Notes under the pieces: generated by a model
What the model was told of the DNA's origin: nothing
Seen by the model: only the letters and a program-made list of their open reading frames with translations
The model's database searches: none
Position numbers and translations under genes: made by a program
Shown here: positions 7,930-16,880 of the stretch, piece by piece
Layout: the number at the start of each line of letters is the position of its first letter
How positions within the stretch are numbered: position 1 is the first letter of the stretch
From: Bacteroidales bacterium
Lineage (GTDB): Bacteria; Bacteroidota; Bacteroidia; Bacteroidales; UBA932
DNA length: 61,976 nt
Assembly (NCBI GenBank): GCA_017962165.1
Contig: JAGCVW010000005.1
Span: forward strand, 1 to 61,976
Direction of reading: 5' to 3'

Positions 7930-8985
7930 TTAAGCAATTTCCGCCACTTTTCCGGCAAGCTCAATAAAGGCCCGGGCGTCGGGGCCGGAGCCGAGCGCCG
8001 CGGGCTCGCCCTCGTCGCCGCTCTCGCGCACGCTCTGCACGAGCGGGATCTGCGCGAGAAGGTCGAGGCCCAGCTCCGCGGCCATCCCGGCCCCGCCTTC
8101 TTTTCCGAAGATGTAATACTTCTCGTCCGGATGCTCCGCCGGGGTGAACCATGCCATGTTCTCGACGATTCCGAGTATCCTGCGGTTGACGTTCTCGTTC
8201 TGGAACAGGCCTATGCCCTTGCGGACATCGCTTATCGCCACCTTCTGGGGGGTGGTCACGATAATCGCCGAATCAAGCCGTATGTCCTGAACCAGCGAGA
8301 TATGGATATCGCCAGTCCCTGGAGGGAGGTCTATGAGCAGGAAATCAAGCTCACCCCAGTCAACCTGCAATATCATCTGCTTAAGGGCGCTGCACGCCAT
8401 GGGCCCGCGCCAGATCAGCGCCTGATCCTCGCCGGCGAAATAGCCTATGCTCATCCATTTCACGCCGTACTTTTCGATGGGGACCATGAGTTCGTGCCCT
8501 TCATCCCCATACGCAGCCGGCTGCATGCCCTGGGTGGCGGTCATCGTGGGTACGGAAGGGCCGTAGACGTCTGCATCTGCAAGTCCTACCCTGTAGCCCA
8601 TGCGGGCCAGGGCCACGGCCAGGTTAACGGCCACGGTCGACTTCCCGACCCCGCCCTTTCCGGAGGCGATGCCGATGATCTTGCCTATATGTTTAATGGT
8701 ATCTTCCGTCAGTTCGAGCTTCTTTTTCGCCGGCTTCGGGTCTTCCTGCACTTCCGTCTTCACTTCGGACTCGCAATCCGGGAAGTTGCGGATAAGGGCA
8801 GCCCTGGTCGCGCCGATAAGATATTCGGCAAGGGGGTCGCGGCGCTTGGGGAAAAGCAGCGTCACGGTGATTTTGCCGTCCGCCGCCTCGATCTCGCCGA
8901 CCATCCCAAGTTCGACTATGCTTTTGTTCTGCCTGCCGGGGTGAACGACCTCCAACAGGGCCGCGCGTATGTTATTGGTATCCAT
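7930..8985 (-). CDS. mrp: Mrp/NBP35-family iron-sulfur carrier ATPase
   Basis: The 351-residue protein has an N-terminal MIP18/DUF59-like part (residues 1-80), a linker, then a P-loop ATPase with the deviant Walker A GKGGVGKS (109-116) and the signature MACSALKQMI..VDWG..D.LLIDLPPGTGD. Family members assemble or carry Fe-S clusters. No C-terminal CxxC is visible; I believe this is common in Bacteroidota homologues. The start is the ATG at 8985, which shares one base with the rnhB stop (TGATG), so translation is coupled. Confidence 0.92.
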   Translation of the reverse strand: MDTNNIRAALLEVVHPGRQNKSIVELGMVGEIEAADGKITVTLLFPKRRDPLAEYLIGATRAALIRNFPDCESEVKTEVQEDPKPAKKKLELTEDTIKHIGKIIGIASGKGGVGKSTVAVNLAVALARMGYRVGLADADVYGPSVPTMTATQGMQPAAYGDEGHELMVPIEKYGVKWMSIGYFAGEDQALIWRGPMACSALKQMILQVDWGELDFLLIDLPPGTGDIHISLVQDIRLDSAIIVTTPQKVAISDVRKGIGLFQNENVNRRILGIVENMAWFTPAEHPDEKYYIFGKEGGAGMAAELGLDLLAQIPLVQSVRESGDEGEPAALGSGPDARAFIELAGKVAEIA

Positions 8986-9602
8986 CAAAACAGTGTTGGT
9001 TCAAGTTCTTTCGGGTGGAAGCTCTTTCGGTGGTACTTCGTGAACCCGTATTTCTTTATTGCGGCTATGTGCTCCGGAGTGGGGTAACCCTTGTTGGTCG
9101 CCCAGCCGTACTCCGGGTATTCTTCAGCCAGCCTCGCCATATACTCGTCGCGCCAGGTCTTTGCAAGGACCGAGGCGGCGGCGATGCTCGCGTAGGTCGC
9201 GTCGCCATGGACAACGGTCTCGTAGCGGTCTTTTCCGTAGTCCGCGAAGGGGCGGAACTTCGGGCCGTCAATCAAAAGGAAGTCCGGCCTGGGGCTGAGC
9301 CTTAGCACCGCCCTCTGCATTCCGCTCACCGAGGCCCAGAGGATATTGAGCTTGTCAATTTCTTCTGCGCTCACCTCCTCCACGGCCCAGGATATCGCCT
9401 CCCTTTCAATAATCGGCCTCAGTTCTTCCCTGGCCTTTTCGCTCATCTGCTTGGAGTCGTTCAGGAGCGGATGGCGGAAGTCTGGAGGCAGGATTACGGC
9501 CGCGGCGAACACCGGCCCGGCGAGCGGTCCTCTCCCCGCTTCGTCGCACCCCGCCTCGACTGCGCCCTCCGTCCTGAAGGGCCTGAGCCGTATCTCCTTC
9601 AT
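8985..9602 (-). CDS. rnhB: Ribonuclease HII
   Basis: The 205-residue enzyme removes ribonucleotides and RNA primers from DNA-RNA hybrids. Conserved acidic residues are visible: D20-E21 in AGCDEAGRGPLAGP, D112 in FLLIDGPKF and a later Asp in KTWRDEYM. It is the first gene of the rnhB-mrp-mutS run. A perfect -7 box (TAAATTTG) lies 7 bp upstream of the ATG, so the leader would be very short. Confidence 0.95.
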   Translation of the reverse strand: MKEIRLRPFRTEGAVEAGCDEAGRGPLAGPVFAAAVILPPDFRHPLLNDSKQMSEKAREELRPIIEREAISWAVEEVSAEEIDKLNILWASVSGMQRAVLRLSPRPDFLLIDGPKFRPFADYGKDRYETVVHGDATYASIAAASVLAKTWRDEYMARLAEEYPEYGWATNKGYPTPEHIAAIKKYGFTKYHRKSFHPKELEPTLF

Positions 9603-9609
9603 ATCCTTA

Positions 9610-9617
9610 CAAATTTA
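9610..9617 (-). promoter_or_regulatory. -7 box of the rnhB-mrp-mutS operon
   Basis: TAAATTTG on the minus strand, a perfect TAnnTTTG match, 7 bp upstream of the rnhB ATG. Transcription would start at or very near the start codon, implying a near-leaderless message. Confidence 0.55.
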
Positions 9618-9662
9618 ATCAAAATCCCGCACTTTTCCATTCGCACTTAATTTCGCAGAGCC

Positions 9663-9787
9663 GTCACACATCTACCACTGTCACCATGGCCTGTCGATCT
9701 CCCCCGTGTGTGGCTGGGGGCAATTTTGCCCGTCACCACACATCAACCGACCACAGAGAGCCTTCTGTGCCGGGTTTGCGTGTGGCT
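9663..9787 (+). repeat. About 125-bp nested palindromic element, copy 2
   Basis: Same plan as the element at 1979: an outer GTCACACA (9663) and GCGTGTGGC (9779-9787), with an inner GTGTGTGGCTGGGGGCAATT then TTGCCC at 9706-9731. The offset from outer end to inner palindrome is 43 bp here and 44 bp in copy 1. It lies 40 bp before the second Xre gene. Confidence 0.7.
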
Positions 9788-9827
9788 ACCTGTCGGATTC
9801 ATTTCACAAATCCAAACACTTAGCAAT

Positions 9828-10247
9828 ATGAATACCTGTTTAATCTGTCAAAACATAGTGAACGCCCGCATATCGCTTAACATGACACAGGTCCAGATGG
9901 CGGATCTGATAGGCGTCTCTCGCCAAGCATATATCAAACTGGAAAACGGGAAAACCGCAATCATCAACAAACAGATTGTTCGAATGGCCCAGAAATGCGG
10001 CCTTGCCGAGGAAAGAATTTTGTTCGGCTTTCTGGATTTTTCCGACACGCTCGAAGCCTTGAACGAGGAGAACGAGAAGATTATCTCCGAGATGAAGAAC
10101 AAATTGGACTCCCTTCTCAGGCTGGTCTATTCGGAGAGGCGGCAAATCATGGCCCAAAACCAGCTGATTGACAAACAGCGGTACAGGATAGATCAGTTGA
10201 TCAATGAAAGGAACAGCCTGATGAACAAACTAGGGGAACGCGATTAA
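9828..10247 (+). CDS. Xre-family regulator with coiled coil, paralogue of the gene at 1456
   Basis: The 139-residue protein has an N-terminal HTH (LNMTQVQMADLIGVSRQAYI, KLENGKT, INKQIVRMAQKCGL) and a C-terminal coiled coil from about residue 75. It matches the paralogue at 1456 over its whole length, apart from a shorter middle. The ATG at 9828 starts just before the HTH; the 40 open codons upstream run through the repeat. The repeat at 9663 lies immediately upstream and could be its operator; that is inference. Confidence 0.85.
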   Translation: MNTCLICQNIVNARISLNMTQVQMADLIGVSRQAYIKLENGKTAIINKQIVRMAQKCGLAEERILFGFLDFSDTLEALNEENEKIISEMKNKLDSLLRLVYSERRQIMAQNQLIDKQRYRIDQLINERNSLMNKLGERD

Positions 10248-10263
10248 CTACCCAACACAAAAC

Positions 10264-10298
10264 GAGCCGACCCGATTGGGCCGGCTCTATTTTCTTAC
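10264..10298 (+). terminator. Hairpin terminator between Xre gene 2 and secDF
   Basis: GAGCCGACCC, loop GATT, GGGCCGGCTC, then TATTTTCTT. The 24-bp hairpin is the exact reverse complement of the one after the RAYT-like gene (3071-3094). It separates convergent genes and may serve both. Confidence 0.75.
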
Positions 10299-10310
10299 CG
10301 CAGAGAAGAA

Positions 10311-13300
10311 TTACTTCTTCGCGGTTTTGGCCTGTTTGCGGAGGACGCTGTCGACCATGATCGGGGTACCGATCATAATCGAAGCGTAGGTTCCGATAAC
10401 GATACCGAGGCAGAGGGCCACCGACAGACCGCGGATCGATTCGCCGCCGAAGATCGCGATAGCGAGCATAGGGAGGAGGGTCGAGACCGAGGTGTTAACC
10501 GTACGGGTGAGGGTGGCGTTGAGGGCCTTGTTGACGGTGTCCTTGAAGTCGTCGTTCGGATGGAGCATCAGGTTCTCGCGGATACGGTCGAAGATAACCA
10601 CGTTGTCGTTGATTGCGTAACCGATGATCGTCAGGATAGCGGCGATGAAGGTCTGGTCAACGTCGAGGTTGAACGGCAGGATACCCGAGAAGAACGAGAA
10701 GAAGCCGATGATGATAACGGCGGTGTGGGCCAGCGAAACGACGCCGCCAAGACCCCAGGCCCAGCCCTTGAACCTCCAGGCGATGTAGCCGAAGATCACG
10801 AGGAGGGCGATGATCACCGCGATGATGGCGTTGCGCCTGATGTCGCTTGCGATCGATGCGCCGACCTTGTCGGAACTGATGATACCGTTGGGGTTGTCCA
10901 GGGTAGAGGTGAACTCGCTGAAGCTTACCGGCTCGGCATAGAAGCCGCCGAGAGCCTTATAGAGCATGCCCTCGATCTCTGCGTCGACCGCCGAAGATTC
11001 GTCTTGATACTTGTAGGAAGTCGTAACCTTCATCTGGCTGTCGCCACCGTACTGCTTGACCTCCACGGAGGCGTTGCCGACTGTCTCGTCAGCTGCAGCA
11101 GCGGCGTTGAAGACCTCGATTGTAGCTGCGCGGACCTCCTCGGCTGCGACGGGCCTGTCGAAGCGAACGATGTAGGTGCGGCCTCCGGTGAAGTCTACGC
11201 CGTAGGTGAATCCCTTGAAGAAGATAGAGCAAAGGGCAAGCACGATAACGGTACCGGAAATGATGTAAGACCACTTGCGGGCGCCGATGAAGTTGACCTT
11301 CGTATTCTTAAGGAAGTTCCTGGTGAGGTTGTTCTCGAAGGTGACGTTCTTACCCCTGCTCACACGGTCGTCGAAGATGATCCTCGTGATGAAGATCGAA
11401 GTAACGACGGAAGTGACGATACCGATGATAAGGGTGGTTGCGAAGCCCTGGATGGGGCCGGAACCGAAGACGAAGAGAACGATACCGGTAAGGAGGGTGG
11501 TTACCTGGCCATCGATGATGGCGGAGTAAGCGTTCTGGTAACCGTCGTGGATAGCCTTGCTCAGGCCCTTTCCAGCCTTAAGCTCTTCCTTCACGCGTTC
11601 ATAGATGATAACGTTGGCGTCCACGGCCATACCCAGCGTCAGGATAAGACCCGCGATACCCGGGAGGGTGAGGGTCGCTCCGAAGGCGGCGAGGGTGCCG
11701 AAGAGGAACACGACGTTGGTCACCAGAGCTACGTCAGCCACAAGACCTGCTCCCTGATAGAAGAAGACCATGTAGAGGAGGACGAGGATGAAGGCGATGA
11801 TGAAGGAGATAAGACCGGCCCTGATGGACTCGGCACCGAGCGAAGGACCTACGACCTGCTCCTGCACGATAGTGGCGGGGGCGGGAAGCTTACCGGACTT
11901 GAGGACGTTGGTAAGGTCGGTGGCCTCTTCGATGTCGAAGTTGCCGCTGATCTCGGAGTTTCCTCCGGTGATTTCGGTGTTCACGACAGGGTAGGAATAG
12001 ACAGTACCGTCGAGGACGATGGCAATCTGCTTGCCGATGTTGTCCTTGGTGAGGCGTGCCCAGATGTTGGCGCCTTCGGCGTTCATGGACATCGAAACTG
12101 AAGGAGCTCCGCCGCCGCGCTGGTTGTTGTAAGAAACGCGGGCGTCGGTCACTACGCTACCGTCCAGAGGGGCCTTACCGTCGCGTGAGCTGACTTTGAT
12201 AGCGATGAGCTCGTAGACATTGTCGACTGCGACATACTCCGACGGCTTTACTGACCACATGGGGCGGAATTCGGCCGGGAAGATGTCTGCTGTCTCCCTG
12301 AGGAGAGCGTTGACCTTGGAGGTATCGACTGCATTTGCATAACCGATAAGGGCGCCCTGGCGGGACTGCGAAGGGGTGAGGACTGCGAAGAGGGGATTAG
12401 CCTTCCTGTAAGCCTCAAGCTCGGCGCTGGAACTCTTCTGGGAAGCGAGTTCCTGGGCGACCACGTCGTCCGATGCGGCGGCCTTCTTCTCGGCTGCAGT
12501 CTCGGAGCTGGCGAGCTGAGCGAGGGTCTCGTTAGCCTCTTCGAGGTAAGGCATGATCTCGGAGTTCTCGAAGGTTGTCCAGAACTCGAGGGATGCGGTT
12601 CCCTGGAGGAGTTTGCGGACACGCTCAGGCTCTTTCACACCCGGGAGTTCGATAAGGATGCGTCCGGTGTTTCCAAGCCTCTGGATTGAGGGGGAAGCCA
12701 CGCCGAAACGGTCGATACGGTTACGGAGCACGTTGAAGGAGTTGGCCACTGCGGCCTCCGCATCCTCGCGGATCACGGAGATGACTTCGTCGTCGGTGCT
12801 GTCCGGCTTGATGCGGTCGCGCATCTCGTAGGTACCGAAGATCTGGGCGAGCCTCTGGCCGTTGGAGACTTCCTTCCATGCCTCTGCGAAGAGGGTGATG
12901 AAGTCGCCGCGGCTGCTCACCGAACGCTCCCTGGCAAGGGCTATTGCCTTGTTGAACTCAGGAGTATGCTCGCCTGCGAGGGCCTTCACGAGGTCCTCGA
13001 GCTGGACCTGCAGCATGACGTTCATACCGCCCTTGAGGTCGAGGCCGAGATTTATTTCCTTTGCCTTTACGTCTTTGTAAGTCTGTCCGAAATAGACTTT
13101 TTCCGAAGAGATGGAGTCTGTGAACCATCTGCTCTGATGCTTCCTGATGGAGTCGACCACATAAGCCTGGTCTTCGGAAGCAACTTTCGTCAGGTCGAAT
13201 GCCTCGATGGCCTTGTCGGCATACTTGTCGGCCTTCTTGTCCATGATGGCGGTAACCGCCGTGAAGGAAAGCTGCCACAGGCATGCAAGGGCGATGAGGA

Positions 13301-13334
13301 TCATCACGAGTCTGATTGCGCCTTTACTTTGCAT
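10311..13334 (-). CDS. secDF: Fused protein-export membrane protein SecD-SecF
   Basis: At 1007 residues this is a SecD-SecF fusion, as usual in Bacteroidota. It uses the proton-motive force to help SecYEG release exported proteins. An N-terminal membrane segment is followed by the SecD D1 motif (INLGLDLKGGMNVMLQVQ), a large periplasmic region, the SecD membrane block (LTLGMAVDANVIIYERVKEE), then the SecF half with its own GVDFTGGRTYIVRF motif and a second block (TIIGYAINDNVVIFDRIREN). Both RND-like halves look complete. The heavy load of exported lipoproteins in this genome fits its importance. Confidence 0.96.
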   Translation of the reverse strand: MQSKGAIRLVMILIALACLWQLSFTAVTAIMDKKADKYADKAIEAFDLTKVASEDQAYVVDSIRKHQSRWFTDSISSEKVYFGQTYKDVKAKEINLGLDLKGGMNVMLQVQLEDLVKALAGEHTPEFNKAIALARERSVSSRGDFITLFAEAWKEVSNGQRLAQIFGTYEMRDRIKPDSTDDEVISVIREDAEAAVANSFNVLRNRIDRFGVASPSIQRLGNTGRILIELPGVKEPERVRKLLQGTASLEFWTTFENSEIMPYLEEANETLAQLASSETAAEKKAAASDDVVAQELASQKSSSAELEAYRKANPLFAVLTPSQSRQGALIGYANAVDTSKVNALLRETADIFPAEFRPMWSVKPSEYVAVDNVYELIAIKVSSRDGKAPLDGSVVTDARVSYNNQRGGGAPSVSMSMNAEGANIWARLTKDNIGKQIAIVLDGTVYSYPVVNTEITGGNSEISGNFDIEEATDLTNVLKSGKLPAPATIVQEQVVGPSLGAESIRAGLISFIIAFILVLLYMVFFYQGAGLVADVALVTNVVFLFGTLAAFGATLTLPGIAGLILTLGMAVDANVIIYERVKEELKAGKGLSKAIHDGYQNAYSAIIDGQVTTLLTGIVLFVFGSGPIQGFATTLIIGIVTSVVTSIFITRIIFDDRVSRGKNVTFENNLTRNFLKNTKVNFIGARKWSYIISGTVIVLALCSIFFKGFTYGVDFTGGRTYIVRFDRPVAAEEVRAATIEVFNAAAAADETVGNASVEVKQYGGDSQMKVTTSYKYQDESSAVDAEIEGMLYKALGGFYAEPVSFSEFTSTLDNPNGIISSDKVGASIASDIRRNAIIAVIIALLVIFGYIAWRFKGWAWGLGGVVSLAHTAVIIIGFFSFFSGILPFNLDVDQTFIAAILTIIGYAINDNVVIFDRIRENLMLHPNDDFKDTVNKALNATLTRTVNTSVSTLLPMLAIAIFGGESIRGLSVALCLGIVIGTYASIMIGTPIMVDSVLRKQAKTAKK

Positions 13335-13386
13335 AATGTTTGGTAGTATTTTTGATTATTATTTATTCTGCCGTCAATTGAGCCCG

Positions 13387-13394
13387 CAAATTTA
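13387..13394 (-). promoter_or_regulatory. -7 box of secDF
   Basis: TAAATTTG on the minus strand, a perfect TAnnTTTG match 52 bp upstream of the ATG. It is set back to back with the plus-strand promoter at 13437. Confidence 0.6.
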
Positions 13395-13436
13395 ACAAAA
13401 ATTTCACACAAAGAAAGGACAAATCATCTTATTTGC

Positions 13437-13444
13437 TATTTTTG
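13437..13444 (+). promoter_or_regulatory. -7 box of the PD40-nfeD-floA operon
   Basis: TATTTTTG, a perfect TAnnTTTG match 20 bp upstream of the ATG at 13465. No clear -33 TTTG is visible. Confidence 0.55.
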
Positions 13445-13464
13445 TAATCTATACACACTCGGGT

Positions 13465-14823
13465 ATGAAAGGGTCGGGCCTCAAAACAGTCGCAGTGCTT
13501 GCGCTTCTCGCGCTGGCCGCTCCGCTCTTTTCGAGCACAGCCCGGGCCGATATCAAGATCAAGCCCGTGCCCAGGGGACCGCTTTCCCCCCGCGACAGCC
13601 AGTGGATCAGGATGGTAACCGACTCCGCGCTTGTGATACTCCCGGGGACCGATTCTACGGTTAAAGACGCCTCAAAAGACACTCTCGTCGAGCGCGAAAA
13701 GGCCTACCTGGCTTACCTTGATAGTGTTGCAGCCGCCCGCAGGATGGCGGACAGCCTCCTTCTGAGGCAGGACAGCATAATCAGGGCCCAGAAGCGCGCC
13801 GACAGCCTGCTGCTCGCCCGCCAGGACAGCCTCGACAGGGTGGCGGCGACGGTCGACGAATTGGTCCAGAAAGGGAACGACTACAGCGAACTCTACTATT
13901 TTGCGAAGGCATACGAATGTTTCCTCAAGGCTGAGAGCCTCTGTTCAGATCCCGAATACAAAGCGGCCATCGCCGCGAGCCGTAAGCAGTGCGACTATGC
14001 CCGCAGACACACCCAGAAGATTCCGGACCTTACGGTAGTCGCGCGCGCCCTGTTCAGCGTAGACGACTTCTTCCTGTACTATCCGCTGCCGGACAAATCA
14101 TGGCGCCCTGTGGCAGGAGCCCCGGCCGTCTATTATCCCGGCGACGAGACTGAGATCCATCTCAACCGCGACAGCGCGCTCGACATGATATACCCCATGT
14201 ACGACGGCGACAGGATGTACTTCGCCTCGAAGAACCTGCCGGGCTTCGGCGGTTACGATCTCTACTACGCCGACTGGGACGACAACCTCGGCGAATGGGG
14301 CGAGCCCCGCAACATGGGCTTCCCGTTCAACTCGCCCTACGACGACTTCCTCTTCATGAAGACCGACGACAGGCAATACAGCGTCTTCGCCTCTACCCGA
14401 GGGCTCAGCCAGGACGGCGAGGATGTCCATGTCTACGTCGTGAAGAACGCCGACAAGATGACCTACCGCGCCGTCACTAAACCCAAAGAGCTCGCGCAGA
14501 TAGCCGAGCTTGCGCCCAATGCGGCCGAGTCCGCCTCGGAGATCAGGGGCGACGCCCTGCAGACGCAGTATCAGACCGCCGTGGACAAGGAGCAGGAGCT
14601 GCGCCTGAGGCTTGACAGCGTTCCGGCCGAGGAGCGCCCGACCGTGCTGGAAGAGCTAAACGCCGTCCTCGCGGAGAAGAGCCGCCTCGAAGACCAGATC
14701 CTAAACGGCGAGCCCGCCCACGGCATGGGCGACAGCGAAATAGTGACAACCGGCGTCGAGGGCTCCTTCCCCTTCACGAAGAAATCTTACGGATCTACAA
14801 TTAAAATAATATTCGACGAATAA
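13465..14823 (+). CDS. Exported PD40 beta-propeller protein
   Basis: The 452-residue protein begins with a signal peptide (LALLALAAPLFSSTARA). A helical, charged stretch follows (about 75-130, repeated ADSLLL.RQDS), then a TPR-like segment and WD40-like PD40 propeller blades (MYDGDRMYFASKNLPGFGGY DLYYADWD, and NSPYDDFLFMKTDDRQYSVFASTRG). Such blades occur in TolB-like and PorE-like envelope proteins that bind peptidoglycan or other proteins. No C-terminal OmpA domain is seen. It opens an operon with the NfeD-like and FloA genes, 4 bp from the next start. The exact partner is unknown. Confidence 0.75.
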   Translation: MKGSGLKTVAVLALLALAAPLFSSTARADIKIKPVPRGPLSPRDSQWIRMVTDSALVILPGTDSTVKDASKDTLVEREKAYLAYLDSVAAARRMADSLLLRQDSIIRAQKRADSLLLARQDSLDRVAATVDELVQKGNDYSELYYFAKAYECFLKAESLCSDPEYKAAIAASRKQCDYARRHTQKIPDLTVVARALFSVDDFFLYYPLPDKSWRPVAGAPAVYYPGDETEIHLNRDSALDMIYPMYDGDRMYFASKNLPGFGGYDLYYADWDDNLGEWGEPRNMGFPFNSPYDDFLFMKTDDRQYSVFASTRGLSQDGEDVHVYVVKNADKMTYRAVTKPKELAQIAELAPNAAESASEIRGDALQTQYQTAVDKEQELRLRLDSVPAEERPTVLEELNAVLAEKSRLEDQILNGEPAHGMGDSEIVTTGVEGSFPFTKKSYGSTIKIIFDE

Positions 14824-14827
14824 TATC

Positions 14828-15298
14828 ATGACCCCTACCCTTATCATCATTTCACTCGTGCTCGTCGGCATCCTGATGATGCTGATAGAGTTCCTGCTGA
14901 CGCCCGGAATGGGCTTTGCCGGCATCGTCGGCCTCGCCTCGTTCGTGGGCGCATGCGTCTACGCCTTCATGAAGGTCGGAACCCCAACGGGAACAATAGT
15001 TACCGCGGTGGTCGCCGTAATAGTTATAATACTGTTCATATGGATGCTCCGCGGCAAGACCTGGAAGAAGCTCGAGCAGCAGGAGCAGATCGATGTTAAG
15101 ACCAACACCGAGGTCGAAAAGATCGCCGTGGGCGACAAGGGGACTGCCCTCAGCCGCCTCGCCCCCATGGGCAAGGTCCAGTTCGCCGCGACCGTCTGCG
15201 AGGTCCGCAACGCCGACGGCAAGTATGTCAACGCCGGGACCGAAGTCGAGGTTATCGCCATCGAAGACAACGAAGTAGTAGTAAAACCAATAAAGTAA
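14828..15298 (+). CDS. NfeD-like membrane protein
   Basis: The 156-residue protein has two or three membrane segments (residues 4-70), then a soluble OB-like domain (about 90-155: [19 protein letters not shown] ... [19 protein letters not shown]), the typical NfeD short form. NfeD proteins are encoded next to flotillins or stomatins and are thought to help organise membrane microdomains. The flotillin-like gene starts 7 bp downstream, exactly this pairing. Confidence 0.88.
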   Translation: MTPTLIIISLVLVGILMMLIEFLLTPGMGFAGIVGLASFVGACVYAFMKVGTPTGTIVTAVVAVIVIILFIWMLRGKTWKKLEQQEQIDVKTNTEVEKIAVGDKGTALSRLAPMGKVQFAATVCEVRNADGKYVNAGTEVEVIAIEDNEVVVKPIK

Positions 15299-15305
15299 AA
15301 GAGAT

Positions 15306-16256
15306 ATGACCCAAATCATTATTTGGGGTGCGATTATCGTAGTCGCCCTCATCATCCTCCTCTGGTTCTTCCCCGTACCGCTGTGGTTCCAGGCAATCCT
15401 GTCGGGAGTCCGCGTGAGCCTCATCCACCTCGTGCTGATGCGCTGGAGGGGAGTCAACCCCAATACCATCGTCATGGCCCTGATTACCGGAACCAAGGCC
15501 GGCCTTACCCTGAAGGCCAACGAGCTTGAAGCCCACTACCTCGCCAAAGGCAACGTCTCCAAGGTGGTCATGGCCCTGATTTCGGCCAACAAGGCCAACA
15601 TCCCGCTCGACTTCAAGATGGCGGCCGCTATCGACCTTGCCGGACGCGACGTGTTCGAGGCCGTGCAGATGTCGGTCAACCCCAAGGTCATCAATACTCC
15701 TCCAGTCACGGCAGTTGCTAAAGACGGTATCCAGCTGATAGCCAAGGCCAGGGTCACTGTCCGCGCAAACATCAAGCAGCTCGTCGGCGGCGCCGGCGAA
15801 GAGACCGTGCTCGCCCGCGTAGGCGAAGGCATCGTCTCATCAATCGGCTCGGCCGAATCCCACAAGGAAGTGCTCGAGAACCCGGATTCAATCAGTAAGG
15901 TCGTGCTCAATAAGGGTCTCGATGCCGGAACGGCCTTCGAGATACTCTCGATCGATATCGCCGACATCGACGTCGGAAAGAACATCGGCGCAGTCCTTCA
16001 GATGGACCAGGCCGACGCCGACAAGAACATCGCCCAGGCGCGCGCAGAGGAGCGCCGTGCAATGGCAGTCGCCCTCGAGCAGGAGATGAAGGCGAAGGCG
16101 CAGGAGGCGCGCGCCCAGGTCATCGAAGCCGAAGCCCAGGTTCCCCTCGCGATGGCGGAGGCCTTTAGAAACGGCAATCTCGGTATCATGGATTATTACA
16201 GGATGAAGAACATCCAAGCCGATACCGAGATGCGTGAAACTATCGCTAAGGACTAA
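15306..16256 (+). CDS. floA: Flotillin-like protein FloA
   Basis: The 316-residue protein has an N-terminal membrane hairpin (residues 4-45), a conserved [18 protein letters not shown] segment, an SPFH/band-7 region ([39 protein letters not shown]) and a helical tail rich in EA repeats (about 235-290). It matches the YqfA/FloA family of lipid-raft scaffold proteins in length and order. Immediately after its stop codon the sequence becomes a fragment of malQ read from the other strand. Confidence 0.93.
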   Translation: MTQIIIWGAIIVVALIILLWFFPVPLWFQAILSGVRVSLIHLVLMRWRGVNPNTIVMALITGTKAGLTLKANELEAHYLAKGNVSKVVMALISANKANIPLDFKMAAAIDLAGRDVFEAVQMSVNPKVINTPPVTAVAKDGIQLIAKARVTVRANIKQLVGGAGEETVLARVGEGIVSSIGSAESHKEVLENPDSISKVVLNKGLDAGTAFEILSIDIADIDVGKNIGAVLQMDQADADKNIAQARAEERRAMAVALEQEMKAKAQEARAQVIEAEAQVPLAMAEAFRNGNLGIMDYYRMKNIQADTEMRETIAKD

Positions 16257-16319
16257 GCGAATCTGTTACTATCCTTGATAAGGCCTTCGATCTGCACCCG
16301 CAGTTCGGAGGCTTTTTCG
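16253..16319 (-). pseudogene. malQ: Displaced 3' end of malQ
   Basis: On the minus strand this encodes EKASELRVQIEGLIKDSNRF then A and a TAG stop. It matches the last 22 codons of intact malQ (24340-24406), which end ...GLVKDSNRYC. By hand count 51 of 56 bases are identical between 16264-16319 and 24351-24406. Most of the differences before the last two codons are synonymous, so it looks like a different functional allele of the malQ end rather than a drifting duplicate. It has no upstream coding continuation and overlaps the floA stop. It marks the left boundary of the RHS island. Confidence 0.8.
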
Positions 16320-16415
16320 TGCGCCATTATCGTTGTGGATAATAAACATCGAAAGATCCCCTGCCATTTGTATCGGAGTGATAAATAGTTACTATGTTTG
16401 CTTGGATAGCCCCCC

Positions 16416-16880
16416 CTAGAAAGTAACCAGGAGAGCTATTCCATTGGGGGTCACTCCCAGTTGGAGAGTAGAACAACCCCCGGATATCCAATTGTTTAAT
16501 TCATCCGACCATTTTCTGCCCCGTATAATACCAATTAGACTAGTTAGGCCTCCTATACATTGTATAGCAGCTCCAATTCTTGGATCCTTCAGCTCAGGTG
16601 TCAAGATAGCCCCGACACCAAGCACCAGACCGCCGAAACCAATAATTATTTCATCAATAACATATCGTTTTCTAAACTGTTCCCAAGAGTTGTAATCAAA
16701 GCCTTCATTAGCGAGCGCCTTCAAATCATCATCTTTCAATTTATTCCCGCTTTCATCATACACTTTCATACGATATATGTCGTAAGATCTCCCATTAATG
16801 ATAAAATCGGATGCCCACAAAGGAGTTTGTTCGCAAAGAAAGAGAACGGCGACGGCAAAAACTTTAAAAACGGTATTCAT
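16416..16880 (-). CDS. Exported protein of unknown function in the RHS island
   Basis: The protein has 154 residues from the ATG at 16880, chosen because it begins a signal peptide (MNTVFKVFAVAVLFL ... PLWA). The open frame runs 17 codons further upstream inside the neighbouring gene. The mature part has a charged region (YDIYRMKVYDESGNKLKDDD), then two hydrophobic glycine-rich segments (IIIGFGGLVLGVGAILTP; IGAAIQCIGGLTSLIGIIRG) that could be membrane helices. I do not recognise the family. It overlaps the preceding gene by 17 bp and is AT-rich like its neighbours. Confidence 0.65.
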   Translation of the reverse strand: MNTVFKVFAVAVLFLCEQTPLWASDFIINGRSYDIYRMKVYDESGNKLKDDDLKALANEGFDYNSWEQFRKRYVIDEIIIGFGGLVLGVGAILTPELKDPRIGAAIQCIGGLTSLIGIIRGRKWSDELNNWISGGCSTLQLGVTPNGIALLVTF

